Below, piece by piece: positions 26,386 to 35,856 of a stretch of DNA of 64,000 nucleotides (its first letter is position 1; each line of letters opens with the position of its first letter). The position numbers were made by a program, and so were the translations under genes. Origin of the DNA: CAINVV01 sp963663675 (GTDB lineage: Bacteria; Bacteroidota; Bacteroidia; Bacteroidales; Prolixibacteraceae); assembly GCA_963663675.1 (NCBI GenBank), contig OY760498.1, positions 3,844,001 through 3,908,000 of the forward strand, read 5' to 3'. A model generated the notes under the pieces. It worked only from the letters and a program-made list of their open reading frames with translations. It ran no database searches and was not told the DNA's origin.

Positions 26386-29300
26386 ATGAGAAATTATAAA
26401 ACGGAAAGTAAGTTTCAATTCGCCGGTGCTTCAGTTTTTCTGAAATACGGACTGCTCATCATCTTTTTTTTCGGTTCAGCAGGTATTTCGATGGCAGACA
26501 AGACCCAAAGACTATACAAAAAGGCCAGGGAAGCCTCCGGCCAGTTTGCAAAAAAGGCCTCCGCAGGCACGGTTTACACATTCAAAGTTGATACTGTAAT
26601 CATGGATCCCAAAAGGACAAGCCTGAGGCTGAATATGAAATCCTCTTTTTCAGAAATTCCCTTCCGGCCTGAGACAGTCAGACAATATTATAATGATTAC
26701 AAAGAATCCCTAGGAAGAAAATTCAGGAAATGCAAACTTTCTATATGGTCCATGGGGAAGGAAATCAGCGAATTGATACCCAATTCATACCGGGATAGTT
26801 CCTTCCCGATTGACAAAACAAGGCTTTCGGTTGTTTCAGGCAGGACCGTACCTGTTGTCACGAATCTATCCAGAAACCTGAATTTTCCGAAAGGACTTGA
26901 CAGCAGAAACATTGCCTTGTGGCAGAGCCATGGCTGGTATTATGAAAATACCCTTGATCGCTGGGAATGGCAGAGAGCACGTGACTTTTTATCCGTTGAA
27001 GATATCTGGACGCTCAGTTTCGTTGTACCATACCTCACTCCCATGCTGGAAAACGCAGGAGCAAATGTCTGGCTTCCACGCGAAAGGGATTTCAACAAGA
27101 ACGAAGTTATTGTTGATTCAGAAAAATCTACGGCAGGTTCGGAATACACGGAGGAGGGAACATCCTGGAAGATGTCCTCCCAGCCAGGTTATGCACTGAA
27201 ATACCCGTTTTTGTTTGATGGCGAAAATCCTTTCCAGTTCGGACATGCCAGGACAACAGTCGCAGGGATACATTCAACTGCAACGGCAAATTACTTGCCG
27301 GAAATACCTGTAAAGGGCAACTATGCAGTTTATGTTTCTTACGCCGGGGATGACGATAATGTAAAAGATGCCAGTTACACTGTGATACATTCAGGAGGAA
27401 GGACTACCTTCAAGGTCAACCAATCCGCTGGTGGCGGTACATGGATTTACCTCGGAACATTTCAATTTGAAACAGGTAAAAATCCTGATAAAGGAATGGT
27501 TGTGCTGACAAATGCTTCTTCTGAACCAGGTAAAAAAGTTTCTGCCGATGCAGTCCGGTTTGGAGGCGGAATGGGAAATATTGTCCGGGGCAGGCAGGAA
27601 CAACTTAAGAAATTGTTTATTCTGCGCGAAAATTGGGGATGGAATACTGATTCTGCAGAATGGATACCATTCTCCAGTCAAAGGCCAAGATACCAGGAAG
27701 CAGCCCGCTATTTTCTCCAGTATTCCGGTTTCCCGGATTCACTCGTCTACAGCCTGAACCGCACCAGGATTGATTATTCCAATCGTGGATCAGACGCAGC
27801 CCTTTATGCCCTTCGTGAAAGCGGCAAGGAAGATTATAAGGACGATTACATGTGCCGAGGGGAGTGGGTCAATTACCTGATGGGGGCACCGAATGGTCCT
27901 ACCAAAGCACCAATGACCAAGGGACTGGGAATTCCCATGGACATGTCTCTGGGATTCCATACCGATGCAGGTACTACGAAGGACAGTTCAATTATTGGCA
28001 CGCTTGTTATTTATGATACAACTTTCGATACCGATAAATTTCCAAACGGGCAATCCAAATGGGCCAGTAGGGATCTTGCGGACATTGTTCAAAGTCAGAT
28101 AGTTGACGACCTCAGACTGTTACACAAGACCGACTGGACAAGAAGGGGCATGTGGAATAAAAGATATTTTGAGGCAGCACGGCCAAAGGTTCCTGCACTA
28201 CTGACGGAGCTCCTCTCCCACCAAAACTTTGCAGACATGTATCTTGCCCAGGACCCCCAATTCAAATTTGATGTATGCCGTTCATTTTACAAAGGTATCC
28301 TTAAATTCCTTGCTTTTCAGAACAGTGTACCTTATGTGGTTCAACCACTGCCTGTTGATCATTTTGCCATGAAACTGGAAGGAAATAAAATCCAACTTTC
28401 ATGGAATCCAGTAAATGATCGCCTCGAACCAACGGCAAAACCAACTGGCTACAGGGTTTACAAAAGGGTAGAAGATGGTGGTTTTGATGAAGGTTTCTCC
28501 GTTAAAGAAAATAAAGTTGTACTGAGAGATCTTACACCTGGCCAAATATACAGTTTCAAGGTTACTGCCATCAACGATGGTGGAGAAAGCTTCCCTTCTG
28601 AAATACTGTCATGCTCTCTTCCCTTGGGAGACTCCAAACCAGCCCTGGTAATCAATGGATTTGACAGAGTTAGTGCACCTGCAGCATTCGACAATGGCAA
28701 GGAAGCCGGCTTTCAAATGCAAGAAGACGAAGGAGTGCCATATATTCAAAACCCCTCCTATATAGGTGAGCAATACGATTTTGACCGAAATTCGCCATGG
28801 CTCGATGATGATGCTTCAGGATTTGGCTCCAGTCATGCCGATCATGAGACAATGATTGTCTCAGGTAACAGTTTTGATTATCCATATGTTCACGGGAAAG
28901 CGCTTCGCTCCAATGGAATAGGGTTTATCTCCATGAGTGACGAAAGTTTTGAAGAACAAGACTTTGACCCGTCAAAATTTTCGCTCTTTGACCTGATATT
29001 CGGTGAAGAAAAGAACATTTCAAAGATTATTGGCCTTCCGGCAAGGAATTTTACAGTTTTCACAAAAGGCATTCGGGACGCGCTGACAAAAATTACCTCA
29101 ATGGATGGCGCAAAAGTTATTGTTTCAGGCGCTTATGTCGGGACCGACCTGGCATTGTGTGGTGATACCCTGGCAAAGAAATTTGCAGCTGAAGTTCTCC
29201 ACTTTAAACAAAGAACAAACCATGCAAGTAAGTCAGGGCTGATTTATACTGTGAACAGTATCAAACAAGACAATTCATCCCAATATCACTATGTAAAAAA

Positions 29301-29541
29301 TTGGAATCCTTATATTTACAAAGTTGAGTCGCCAGATGCCGTTGAACCTGAGGGGAAAGATGCATCGGTTCTCTTTCGCTACTTTGGAGACAACAAAAGT
29401 GCAGGAGTCTGGTACAATGGCAAATATGAGAGTTTTGTGCTGGGCATACCAATCGAGACCATTGCAACTGATTCAGAACGTGAAGCTTTGATGGGACAAC
29501 TTTTAAAATTGTCCGGATTGAAGTGTCAACTAAGTAAATAA
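26386..29541 (+). CDS. Amidase_3-type N-acetylmuramoyl-L-alanine amidase split by a golvesin-like insert
   Basis: A 1051-residue exported protein (signal anchor at about 20-36, SAGIS). An amidase_3-like domain begins near 170: ALWQSHGWYYE (His182) and SVEDIWT (Glu205). It is interrupted at about 242-395 by a golvesin-type beta domain (YAVYVSYAGDDDNV, GGTWIYLGTFQF), then resumes with GFHTDAGTT (His525) and PALLTELLSHQNF (Glu608). A fibronectin type III domain follows at about 670-755 and an uncharacterised C-terminal domain after it. Such proteins are often labelled xanthan lyase because of the golvesin domain. The zinc residues and location point instead to cleaving stem peptide from MurNAc. 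The start at 26386 lies 8 bases after the DUF5009 stop. Confidence 0.75.
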   Translation: MRNYKTESKFQFAGASVFLKYGLLIIFFFGSAGISMADKTQRLYKKAREASGQFAKKASAGTVYTFKVDTVIMDPKRTSLRLNMKSSFSEIPFRPETVRQYYNDYKESLGRKFRKCKLSIWSMGKEISELIPNSYRDSSFPIDKTRLSVVSGRTVPVVTNLSRNLNFPKGLDSRNIALWQSHGWYYENTLDRWEWQRARDFLSVEDIWTLSFVVPYLTPMLENAGANVWLPRERDFNKNEVIVDSEKSTAGSEYTEEGTSWKMSSQPGYALKYPFLFDGENPFQFGHARTTVAGIHSTATANYLPEIPVKGNYAVYVSYAGDDDNVKDASYTVIHSGGRTTFKVNQSAGGGTWIYLGTFQFETGKNPDKGMVVLTNASSEPGKKVSADAVRFGGGMGNIVRGRQEQLKKLFILRENWGWNTDSAEWIPFSSQRPRYQEAARYFLQYSGFPDSLVYSLNRTRIDYSNRGSDAALYALRESGKEDYKDDYMCRGEWVNYLMGAPNGPTKAPMTKGLGIPMDMSLGFHTDAGTTKDSSIIGTLVIYDTTFDTDKFPNGQSKWASRDLADIVQSQIVDDLRLLHKTDWTRRGMWNKRYFEAARPKVPALLTELLSHQNFADMYLAQDPQFKFDVCRSFYKGILKFLAFQNSVPYVVQPLPVDHFAMKLEGNKIQLSWNPVNDRLEPTAKPTGYRVYKRVEDGGFDEGFSVKENKVVLRDLTPGQIYSFKVTAINDGGESFPSEILSCSLPLGDSKPALVINGFDRVSAPAAFDNGKEAGFQMQEDEGVPYIQNPSYIGEQYDFDRNSPWLDDDASGFGSSHADHETMIVSGNSFDYPYVHGKALRSNGIGFISMSDESFEEQDFDPSKFSLFDLIFGEEKNISKIIGLPARNFTVFTKGIRDALTKITSMDGAKVIVSGAYVGTDLALCGDTLAKKFAAEVLHFKQRTNHASKSGLIYTVNSIKQDNSSQYHYVKNWNPYIYKVESPDAVEPEGKDASVLFRYFGDNKSAGVWYNGKYESFVLGIPIETIATDSEREALMGQLLKLSGLKCQLSK

Positions 29542-29622
29542 AGACAGTTTTTAAAATAATAGCAAGACTGAAATACGTCTACCTTAATTGATTATTAATA
29601 AGCGATTTAATAAATAACAAAT

Positions 29623-31089
29623 ATGAGAATTACCTGTTTTTTACCAGTTGGAAATGAAAAAGAAACTATAGCAACAATCAATGAGCTCAGGAATTCAGAG
29701 CTCGTCGCCAAAATATATCTGATCGGCTCAGACAGGGAGTTGTTTGCAGCTAAAGGTGCTGAATGGCTAAATACAGGCAATCTGACATTTGGAGCCACAG
29801 TCAGGTCCATCGCAGTTCTGAGCATGACTGATTTTACGTTGATTTATACCAGGCGTAGTCCGTTAAAACTGGGACAATATGCACTGGAGAGATTTATCAG
29901 CGTCGCTTCGGATACCGGAGCAGGACTTGTCTACTCGAACTATCTGGCAGTCAAGGGCGGATCATTGACAAACAACCCTGTGATAGATTACCAGGAGGGC
30001 AGTTTACGTGACGATTTCAATTTTGGTTCGCTACTGTTTTACCGCAAGAAATTTCTGAAAGAGGCTGCTGAAAATGTGAATATTAGCCTGAATCATGCAG
30101 GAATATACAATCTGAGGCTTAACCTCTCACTTCTGGCGCCAATTGTAAGGATTCCGGAATATCTCTATACGGAAGAAGAATCTGACCTACGGCACACCGG
30201 AGAAAAAATATTCGATTATGTGGATCCCAAAAACAGGGGTGTTCAAATCGAGATGGAACAGGTGTGCACCCGGTTTTTGAAGGATGCAGGCGCTTTCCTG
30301 GAGCCTGATTTCAAACAGGTTGATTTCACTCTTGATACATTCCCGGTAGAGGCTTCTGTAATTATTCCTGTAAGAAACAGGGTTAGAACCATCGAAGATG
30401 CCATTCAGTCTGTTTTATCTCAAAAAACGAATTTTAGTTTTAACCTGATCATCGCGGACAATTATTCGACAGATGGTACTACTGAAATAATTGAAAAATA
30501 TGCCGAAAAAGATCCAAGATTGATCCATCTAATTCCCTTCCGCAAAGATCTCGGAATCGGGGGATGCTGGAATGAAGCCGCAGCGCATCCTCTTTGCGGA
30601 AAATTTGCTGTTCAGCTGGACAGCGACGATCTCTACCTGGATCATACCACACTTCAGCAAGTCGTGGATACTTTCTATCGGGAAAATTGTGCCATGGTTG
30701 TAGGATCTTACCGGATGGTCAATTTCGCACTGGAGGAGATTCCCCCTGGAGTAATTGACCACAAGGAGTGGACCCCTGATAATGGAAGAAATAATGGATT
30801 AAGAATTAATGGATTAGGTGCACCAAGAGCATTCTATACGCCTGTATTACAATCCATCAAAGTACCAAATGTCAATTACGGTGAAGATTATGCCCTTGGT
30901 TTGGCCATTTCCAGGTATTACCAGATTGGAAGAATTTATAATCCAATCTATCTTTGCCGCAGGTGGGATGACAACTCGGATGCTACCCTAAGCGTCGAAG
31001 TAATGAATGCGCACGATCTGTACAAGGATAGGATCAGGACGATTGAGTTTCTGGCAAGGAAGAGGATGAATAGGGGTGATGAATTATGA
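29623..31089 (+). CDS. Tandem-domain family 2 glycosyltransferase-like protein
   Basis: A 488-residue soluble protein with two GT-A folds. The first (1-200) starts RITCFLPVGNEKETI and lacks an obvious DxD, so it may be inactive. The second (about 245-460) has ASVIIPVRNRVRTIEDAIQS, ADNYSTDGT and a metal-binding QLDSDDLYLD, with GEDYALGLAIS near the end. No membrane segment is seen. Its place in a catabolic murein locus is odd, since GT2 enzymes build polymers. It may act on nucleotide-sugar or muropeptide intermediates, or serve an unrelated role. Confidence 0.8.
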   Translation: MRITCFLPVGNEKETIATINELRNSELVAKIYLIGSDRELFAAKGAEWLNTGNLTFGATVRSIAVLSMTDFTLIYTRRSPLKLGQYALERFISVASDTGAGLVYSNYLAVKGGSLTNNPVIDYQEGSLRDDFNFGSLLFYRKKFLKEAAENVNISLNHAGIYNLRLNLSLLAPIVRIPEYLYTEEESDLRHTGEKIFDYVDPKNRGVQIEMEQVCTRFLKDAGAFLEPDFKQVDFTLDTFPVEASVIIPVRNRVRTIEDAIQSVLSQKTNFSFNLIIADNYSTDGTTEIIEKYAEKDPRLIHLIPFRKDLGIGGCWNEAAAHPLCGKFAVQLDSDDLYLDHTTLQQVVDTFYRENCAMVVGSYRMVNFALEEIPPGVIDHKEWTPDNGRNNGLRINGLGAPRAFYTPVLQSIKVPNVNYGEDYALGLAISRYYQIGRIYNPIYLCRRWDDNSDATLSVEVMNAHDLYKDRIRTIEFLARKRMNRGDEL

Positions 31090-31215
31090 GTGAGAAGTTA
31101 TGAGTAATGATTTAAGAAATGAGATGGAATTTGCAAATGTGTTAATGTGCAAATCTATAAGAGTGAACGAAATAGAGAACGCACGTTTAAACCGGTATTT
31201 GAGTAAACTATTCTC

Positions 31216-31345
31216 CAATCATGAAGGGGTTGAATTTGCGTAGCTACGGGAGAAACCCATAGAAAGAAATAATGTAAAGCGCGCCGTCCGCAAACAAATG
31301 AACGGAATTGAACTTAAGTATTTTTAGACGGAATAGTTTGAATAT
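31216..31345 (+). repeat. REP-like intergenic element
   Basis: In the 270-base gap between the GT2 and DUF4922 genes lies GAAGGGGTTGAATTTGCG, an imperfect hairpin CTACGGG-agaaa-CCCATAG, then CCGTC ... GACGG arms around AACGGAATTGAACTT. This pattern (GGGTTGAA, GGG hairpin, GGAATTGAACTT) recalls palindromic repeats scattered in Bacteroidota genomes. A related block (matching its CGTCCG...GACGGAAT part) lies at 49385-49436. Confidence 0.45.
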
Positions 31346-31359
31346 TTGAAAAAAGGAAA

Positions 31360-32340
31360 ATGGGTGATAAAACTGAAAATACAGCATCAACGAATAACTT
31401 TTTCAGGGATTTTCTGTTGCAACAGAACCTGACGTGGGAGTTATCTGCTGCAAACTACCGGGGACTGGACCGCATTGAAGAGAAAGAGTTTCTTTTTGAC
31501 GGATTCAAAATAAAGGTTCAGTTCAATCCTGAAAGGATCAGATCCACATCGGCAAAAGTTGATCAGAACTCAATTGCTGCAAGGAAATGCTTTCTTTGCC
31601 CTGAAAACCGGCCCGATGAGCAAAAAAGCTTAGCGATTGGCAACGATTTCCTTCTGTTAGTCAATCCATTCCCGATTTTCAGGACACATTTTACGATACC
31701 ATCCGTTTACCATACCGATCAGCGTATCCTGCCGAGTCTCGGCGCCATGTTTGATATTTCCCAAAAGATGGAGGGGTATTCCTTATTTTACAATGGCCCC
31801 GAATGTGGTGCCTCGGCCCCGGATCACCTCCATTTTCAAGCAGGAGAGAACGGTTTTATGCCGGTTGAGGAAGAATTCGAGACGATGAAAGGTCATGCAA
31901 ATACTTTGTTTTTTGATAGTGGGGAACTTAAAATATGGGTATTTGATCAATATCTTAGAAATATGATTTCATTTGTTACAGGTTCCCGCGAGGAAGGAAT
32001 CCGTGCCATCGAAAAAGTTTATTTCCGGTTCAGGGATTTACAACCTGAAAAACCGGAGCCAATGGTCAATATGTTGTGCTATTTCAAGGACCAAAAGTGG
32101 CATATACACCTGTTTCCGAGGAAATTACACAGACCTGAACAATTTTTTCAAAAAGGGACGGAGCAGTTACTGATCAGTCCGGCTTCGGTGGATTTTGGAG
32201 GGGTCTTTGTAACACCCCGACGGGAAGATTTTGACAAAATAACTGCCGGGGATATTTCAGATATTTTTGCCCAGGTCAGCCTGGATAATACAAAATTTGA
32301 GCTATTGAAAAACGCAATTATCAACAAAGAACTCAGATAA
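31360..32340 (+). CDS. DUF4922 HIT-like protein
   Basis: A 326-residue cytosolic protein. CFLCPENRP (about 77-85) is a likely zinc knuckle, THFTIPSVYHTDQ a conserved DUF4922 phrase, and PDHLHFQ (154-160) carries the H-x-H-x-Q signature of HIT/GalT nucleotidyltransferases and phosphorylases. Relatives include plant VTC2-type GDP-hexose phosphorylases. One base separates its stop from the SpoIID start, so the two are co-expressed. A nucleotidyl-transfer step on a sugar phosphate from murein is possible but is inference. Confidence 0.8.
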   Translation: MGDKTENTASTNNFFRDFLLQQNLTWELSAANYRGLDRIEEKEFLFDGFKIKVQFNPERIRSTSAKVDQNSIAARKCFLCPENRPDEQKSLAIGNDFLLLVNPFPIFRTHFTIPSVYHTDQRILPSLGAMFDISQKMEGYSLFYNGPECGASAPDHLHFQAGENGFMPVEEEFETMKGHANTLFFDSGELKIWVFDQYLRNMISFVTGSREEGIRAIEKVYFRFRDLQPEKPEPMVNMLCYFKDQKWHIHLFPRKLHRPEQFFQKGTEQLLISPASVDFGGVFVTPRREDFDKITAGDISDIFAQVSLDNTKFELLKNAIINKELR

Positions 32341-32341
32341 A

Positions 32342-33676
32342 ATGGAACAGCCCAAGCTGAAGATTGGAATCATGGCAGAAAAGGATATACACTGCTGCTT
32401 CAAGGAGGCATACAGGCTAAGTACAAACAACATGATCCTCGTCGGAAATCAGACAATTCAATTTGACGGTAAGCAAATTCACCTTAATGGTAAAATTCTG
32501 GCTGAAGATGAGATCTGTTTTGAGCCCGTTAATGCGAAATTTGCCTCTTTTGAACTCTACAACGTCACCATTGGAGTACAATTTCATTGGGAAAGGAAAG
32601 AGAATCAGTTATTCAAGGGTGTCCTTCAGATTGTGAAGGATGGAAAAAAGCTCCAGGCAATCAATATATTGCCACTTGAAGATTATCTGGTCAGCGTCAT
32701 TTCATCCGAGATGAGTGCTACAAGCAGCCTGGAACTACTTAAGGCTCACGCCATTATATCCAGGTCATGGCTGATCGCCCAAGTGGTAAAAGGAAAGGAA
32801 CTCGGACAATCCGGGCAAAAATACCAGACAATTTTCGAAACTGACGACACATACATCCGCTGGTACGATCGCGAAGATCATACGCTTTTTGATGTATGCG
32901 CAGACGACCATTGTCAGCGCTACCAGGGAATTACCCGACAAACGAGCAACCTGGTAGAAAAGGCGGTAAATGAAACCGCAGGTATGATACTGATGCACCA
33001 TGGTCACGTATGTGACGCAAGGTTTTCAAAAAGTTGCGGAGGTGTAACAGAGACTTTTGAAAAAGTTTGGGAACCAGTTGTACATCCCTATCTTCAGACC
33101 ATACGTGATTCAACCAATGGTGGTAATGGTCTGGCTCTCATGCTTACTGAGGAGGCCATAGCAGAAAGATGGATTCGGACCTCTCCATCATCCTTTTGCA
33201 ACACCATGGACCACAGAGTCCTGTCTCAGGTATTGAACGATTACGACCAGGAAACTGCCGACTTTTACAGATGGAAGGTAACCTACAGTCAGGCTGAAAT
33301 ATCCGGTTTAATTTCAAAGAAAACAGGTATTGAATTTGGTGAAATAATTGATCTCATCCCAAAGGAAAGAGGACATTCCGGCAGGATTATCAAACTGGAG
33401 ATCGTTGGAACAAAAAAGAGGCGAATTGTGGGTAAAGAGCTGGAAATAAGGAAGATTCTGTCAACATCCCACCTCTATAGCTCCGCGTTTGTTGTTGACA
33501 AGTATGAATTGAAAGATCTGATTCCCGGTAAATTTGTACTTACCGGAGCAGGATGGGGGCATGGAGTAGGGCTCTGCCAGATTGGGGCCGCCATGATGGG
33601 AGAAAGCGGATATACGCATGAGGCGATTCTGAAGCATTACTTCGTCGGCGCAGAACTGGAGAAAATGTATGAATGA
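32342..33676 (+). CDS. SpoIID/LytB domain protein
   Basis: A 444-residue protein. The SpoIID core includes LPLEDYLVSVISSEMSA (Glu123 as the catalytic acid candidate), LKAHAIISRSWL, SCGGVTE, and the C-terminal GAGWGHGVGLCQIGA. B. subtilis SpoIID is a lytic transglycosylase that acts on glycan strands stripped of stem peptides. No signal peptide is evident (MEQPKLKIGIMAEK), so this one seems cytosolic. That would fit acting on glycan fragments taken up by the AmpG-like carrier encoded next. Confidence 0.88.
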   Translation: MEQPKLKIGIMAEKDIHCCFKEAYRLSTNNMILVGNQTIQFDGKQIHLNGKILAEDEICFEPVNAKFASFELYNVTIGVQFHWERKENQLFKGVLQIVKDGKKLQAINILPLEDYLVSVISSEMSATSSLELLKAHAIISRSWLIAQVVKGKELGQSGQKYQTIFETDDTYIRWYDREDHTLFDVCADDHCQRYQGITRQTSNLVEKAVNETAGMILMHHGHVCDARFSKSCGGVTETFEKVWEPVVHPYLQTIRDSTNGGNGLALMLTEEAIAERWIRTSPSSFCNTMDHRVLSQVLNDYDQETADFYRWKVTYSQAEISGLISKKTGIEFGEIIDLIPKERGHSGRIIKLEIVGTKKRRIVGKELEIRKILSTSHLYSSAFVVDKYELKDLIPGKFVLTGAGWGHGVGLCQIGAAMMGESGYTHEAILKHYFVGAELEKMYE

Positions 33677-33783
33677 TGAGTGATGAATGTGAGTTAACAA
33701 TCTGAATTTCATGAAAATAATTGGTTATAGATCTCTAATTTATTGAGAGTTATGATTAATTTTAAATTTTATTCATATTGGAA

Positions 33784-33791
33784 TAATTTTG
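33784..33791 (+). promoter_or_regulatory. Predicted -7 element (TAATTTTG) for the AmpG-like gene
   Basis: Exact TAnnTTTG match 64 bases before the chosen ATG, in a 178-base gap that also holds degenerate word-like repeats (ATGAGTGATGAATG on one side and its near reverse complement on the other). Confidence 0.4.
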
Positions 33792-33854
33792 GCCTCCTCC
33801 CCAATCATAACTCATCACTCCTAATTCATGATTATAAAAACTAAACTTCAACCT

Positions 33855-35711
33855 ATGAGAAAGACCTACCGCAACCCCTGGGCCTGGATACCAACCCTCT
33901 ATTTTGCAGAAGGGATACCGTATGTGGTGGCTATGACGGTTGCTGTTATCATGTTCAAGAGACTTGGCATCTCAAATACAGATATCGCCCTATATACCAG
34001 CTGGTTGTATTTACCATGGGTGATCAAGCCAATGTGGAGCCCTGTTGTCGACCTTTTTAAGACAAAACGATGGTGGATAGTCCTGATGCAACTTCTTATC
34101 GGTGCAGGCCTTGGAGGTGTCGCACTGGCAATTCCCTTACCGGGATTCTTCAAGATTACTCTGATCTTTCTCTGGTTAATGGCTTTCAGTTCTGCAACAC
34201 ACGACATTTCTGCAGATGGATTTTACATGCTTGGGCTGAACGAACACCAGCAAGCCTACTTTGTCGGGATTCGCAGTACATTTTATCGCATCGCGATGAT
34301 AACTGGGCAGGGTTTGCTAATTATTCTTGCCGGCTATTTTGAAACAACCACCGGTTTACCCCCTATCGATATCAGTCTGAAAGCCAGCCCTGCAATTATA
34401 ATTAACACGGCGATACCACAAATTAACAAGGATTTGGCAACTGATAGCGGGAATGCTTTCTTTACTACATTTCCGCAGGATGTAAATATTTCCACCCGAA
34501 ATATCCCGGTAAGGCAACTGGATTCTATCCGCAAAATGATCACCAGCCACAACCAGGACCTTGGTTTTACCGGCAATGGGCGGACAGTTGCTGCTTCTGC
34601 CAAGGATCAAAATATTTCCATTTGGACAGAATATATTTCCACTCCGTTGAAACATTACCTGGAAAGGCATTTTCAAAAAAAAGAAATAAAACAATCCGAT
34701 GAGCAACTGACCGGCAATGTGACCGTTGTAGCTGTCAAACTGAACGGAAAACCGGAACCTGGTAAGGAGATGATCCTCAACTTTAAATTCAAAGATGGCG
34801 ACAATAGTCTGAAACTGCTGGAAGGGGAACGCCTTTCATTTAACCTCCATAACTGGGAACAGCCGGCTTATCTGCTTTTCCAGGCAGATCCTAAGCTAAA
34901 CTCCACCTCTGATGCCAGGTTCAGGGGCACCTCAGGCAACATCCACCTGGCATGGAGCATCACTTTTGTGATCCTGGCCATATTATTTGTCATATTCTCT
35001 TTTTATCATCGTTTTATTCTTCCCTATCCCCCTTCCGACAAAAGGGTTCTAAGAGGGGAGGAGAGCGTATTCGTTGCATTTTTCAGAACATTCGCCTCTT
35101 TTTTCAAAAGAAAAGAGATTTGGGTAATTCTCTCCTTTTTGCTGTTCTATCGGCTGGGAGAGGCGCAACTGATCAAAATGGCATCACCTTTTATGCTAGA
35201 TTCCAGGCAGTTGGGTGGACTCGGCCTCACAACAGGAGAGGTCGGATTAATCTATGGTACCTTCGGTATCCTGGCATTGACAGCCGGAGGAATCCTTGGC
35301 GGACTGGCAGCATCCAGGAAAGGATTCAGGTACTGGCTTTGGTGGATGGTACTTGCCATCAACATTCCACATGTCGCCTATATTTACATGGCCTATGCCC
35401 AACCCACCAATTACCTCATAATCAGTCTATGCGCCGCTATTGAGCAATTCAGCTACGGATTTGGATTCACCGCATACATGCTCTATATGATCTACATTGC
35501 TGAAGGTGAAAACAAAACTGCCCATTTTGCTATTGCCACCGGGTTCATGGCCCTTGGCATGATGCTTCCGGGTATGTTTTCAGGCTGGCTTCAGGAAATT
35601 ATCGGATACAAAAATTTCTTTGTATGGGTAATGCTCTGTATGATTCCCGGTATGATTCCGGTACTGTTTTTGAATGTAAAGCCAGAGTTTGGGAAAAAGA
35701 ACAAAGCATAG
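33855..35711 (+). CDS. AmpG-like MFS permease with large internal insertion
   Basis: A 618-residue membrane protein of the major facilitator superfamily. The opening RNPWAWIPTLYFAEGIPYVV and LGISNTDIALYTSWLYLPWVIKPMWSP matches AmpG muropeptide permeases. An insertion of roughly 200 residues (about 162-364) lies between transmembrane helices in the middle of the protein. It has few hydrophobic stretches and a beta-rich second half (VTVVAVKLNGKPEPGKE), and should face the periplasm. The C-terminal half resumes with normal helices. Expected substrate: anhydro-muropeptides or GlcNAc-anhMurNAc. The ATG at 33855 (MRKTYRNPW) is preferred to 33828 by family N-termini. Confidence 0.85.
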   Translation: MRKTYRNPWAWIPTLYFAEGIPYVVAMTVAVIMFKRLGISNTDIALYTSWLYLPWVIKPMWSPVVDLFKTKRWWIVLMQLLIGAGLGGVALAIPLPGFFKITLIFLWLMAFSSATHDISADGFYMLGLNEHQQAYFVGIRSTFYRIAMITGQGLLIILAGYFETTTGLPPIDISLKASPAIIINTAIPQINKDLATDSGNAFFTTFPQDVNISTRNIPVRQLDSIRKMITSHNQDLGFTGNGRTVAASAKDQNISIWTEYISTPLKHYLERHFQKKEIKQSDEQLTGNVTVVAVKLNGKPEPGKEMILNFKFKDGDNSLKLLEGERLSFNLHNWEQPAYLLFQADPKLNSTSDARFRGTSGNIHLAWSITFVILAILFVIFSFYHRFILPYPPSDKRVLRGEESVFVAFFRTFASFFKRKEIWVILSFLLFYRLGEAQLIKMASPFMLDSRQLGGLGLTTGEVGLIYGTFGILALTAGGILGGLAASRKGFRYWLWWMVLAINIPHVAYIYMAYAQPTNYLIISLCAAIEQFSYGFGFTAYMLYMIYIAEGENKTAHFAIATGFMALGMMLPGMFSGWLQEIIGYKNFFVWVMLCMIPGMIPVLFLNVKPEFGKKNKA

Positions 35712-35856
35712 GTGAAGGAGTGGGCTAATAGGCTAATTTGCTGATGAAAAAATGGTAACCGGAGAAATCGGCTGACGACCGACTAGCATCAACATAGGGC
35801 AACGAACTGTGGACATAAGATATGAGAAGGAGAACGGATAACAGGAAAGTGCAAAC

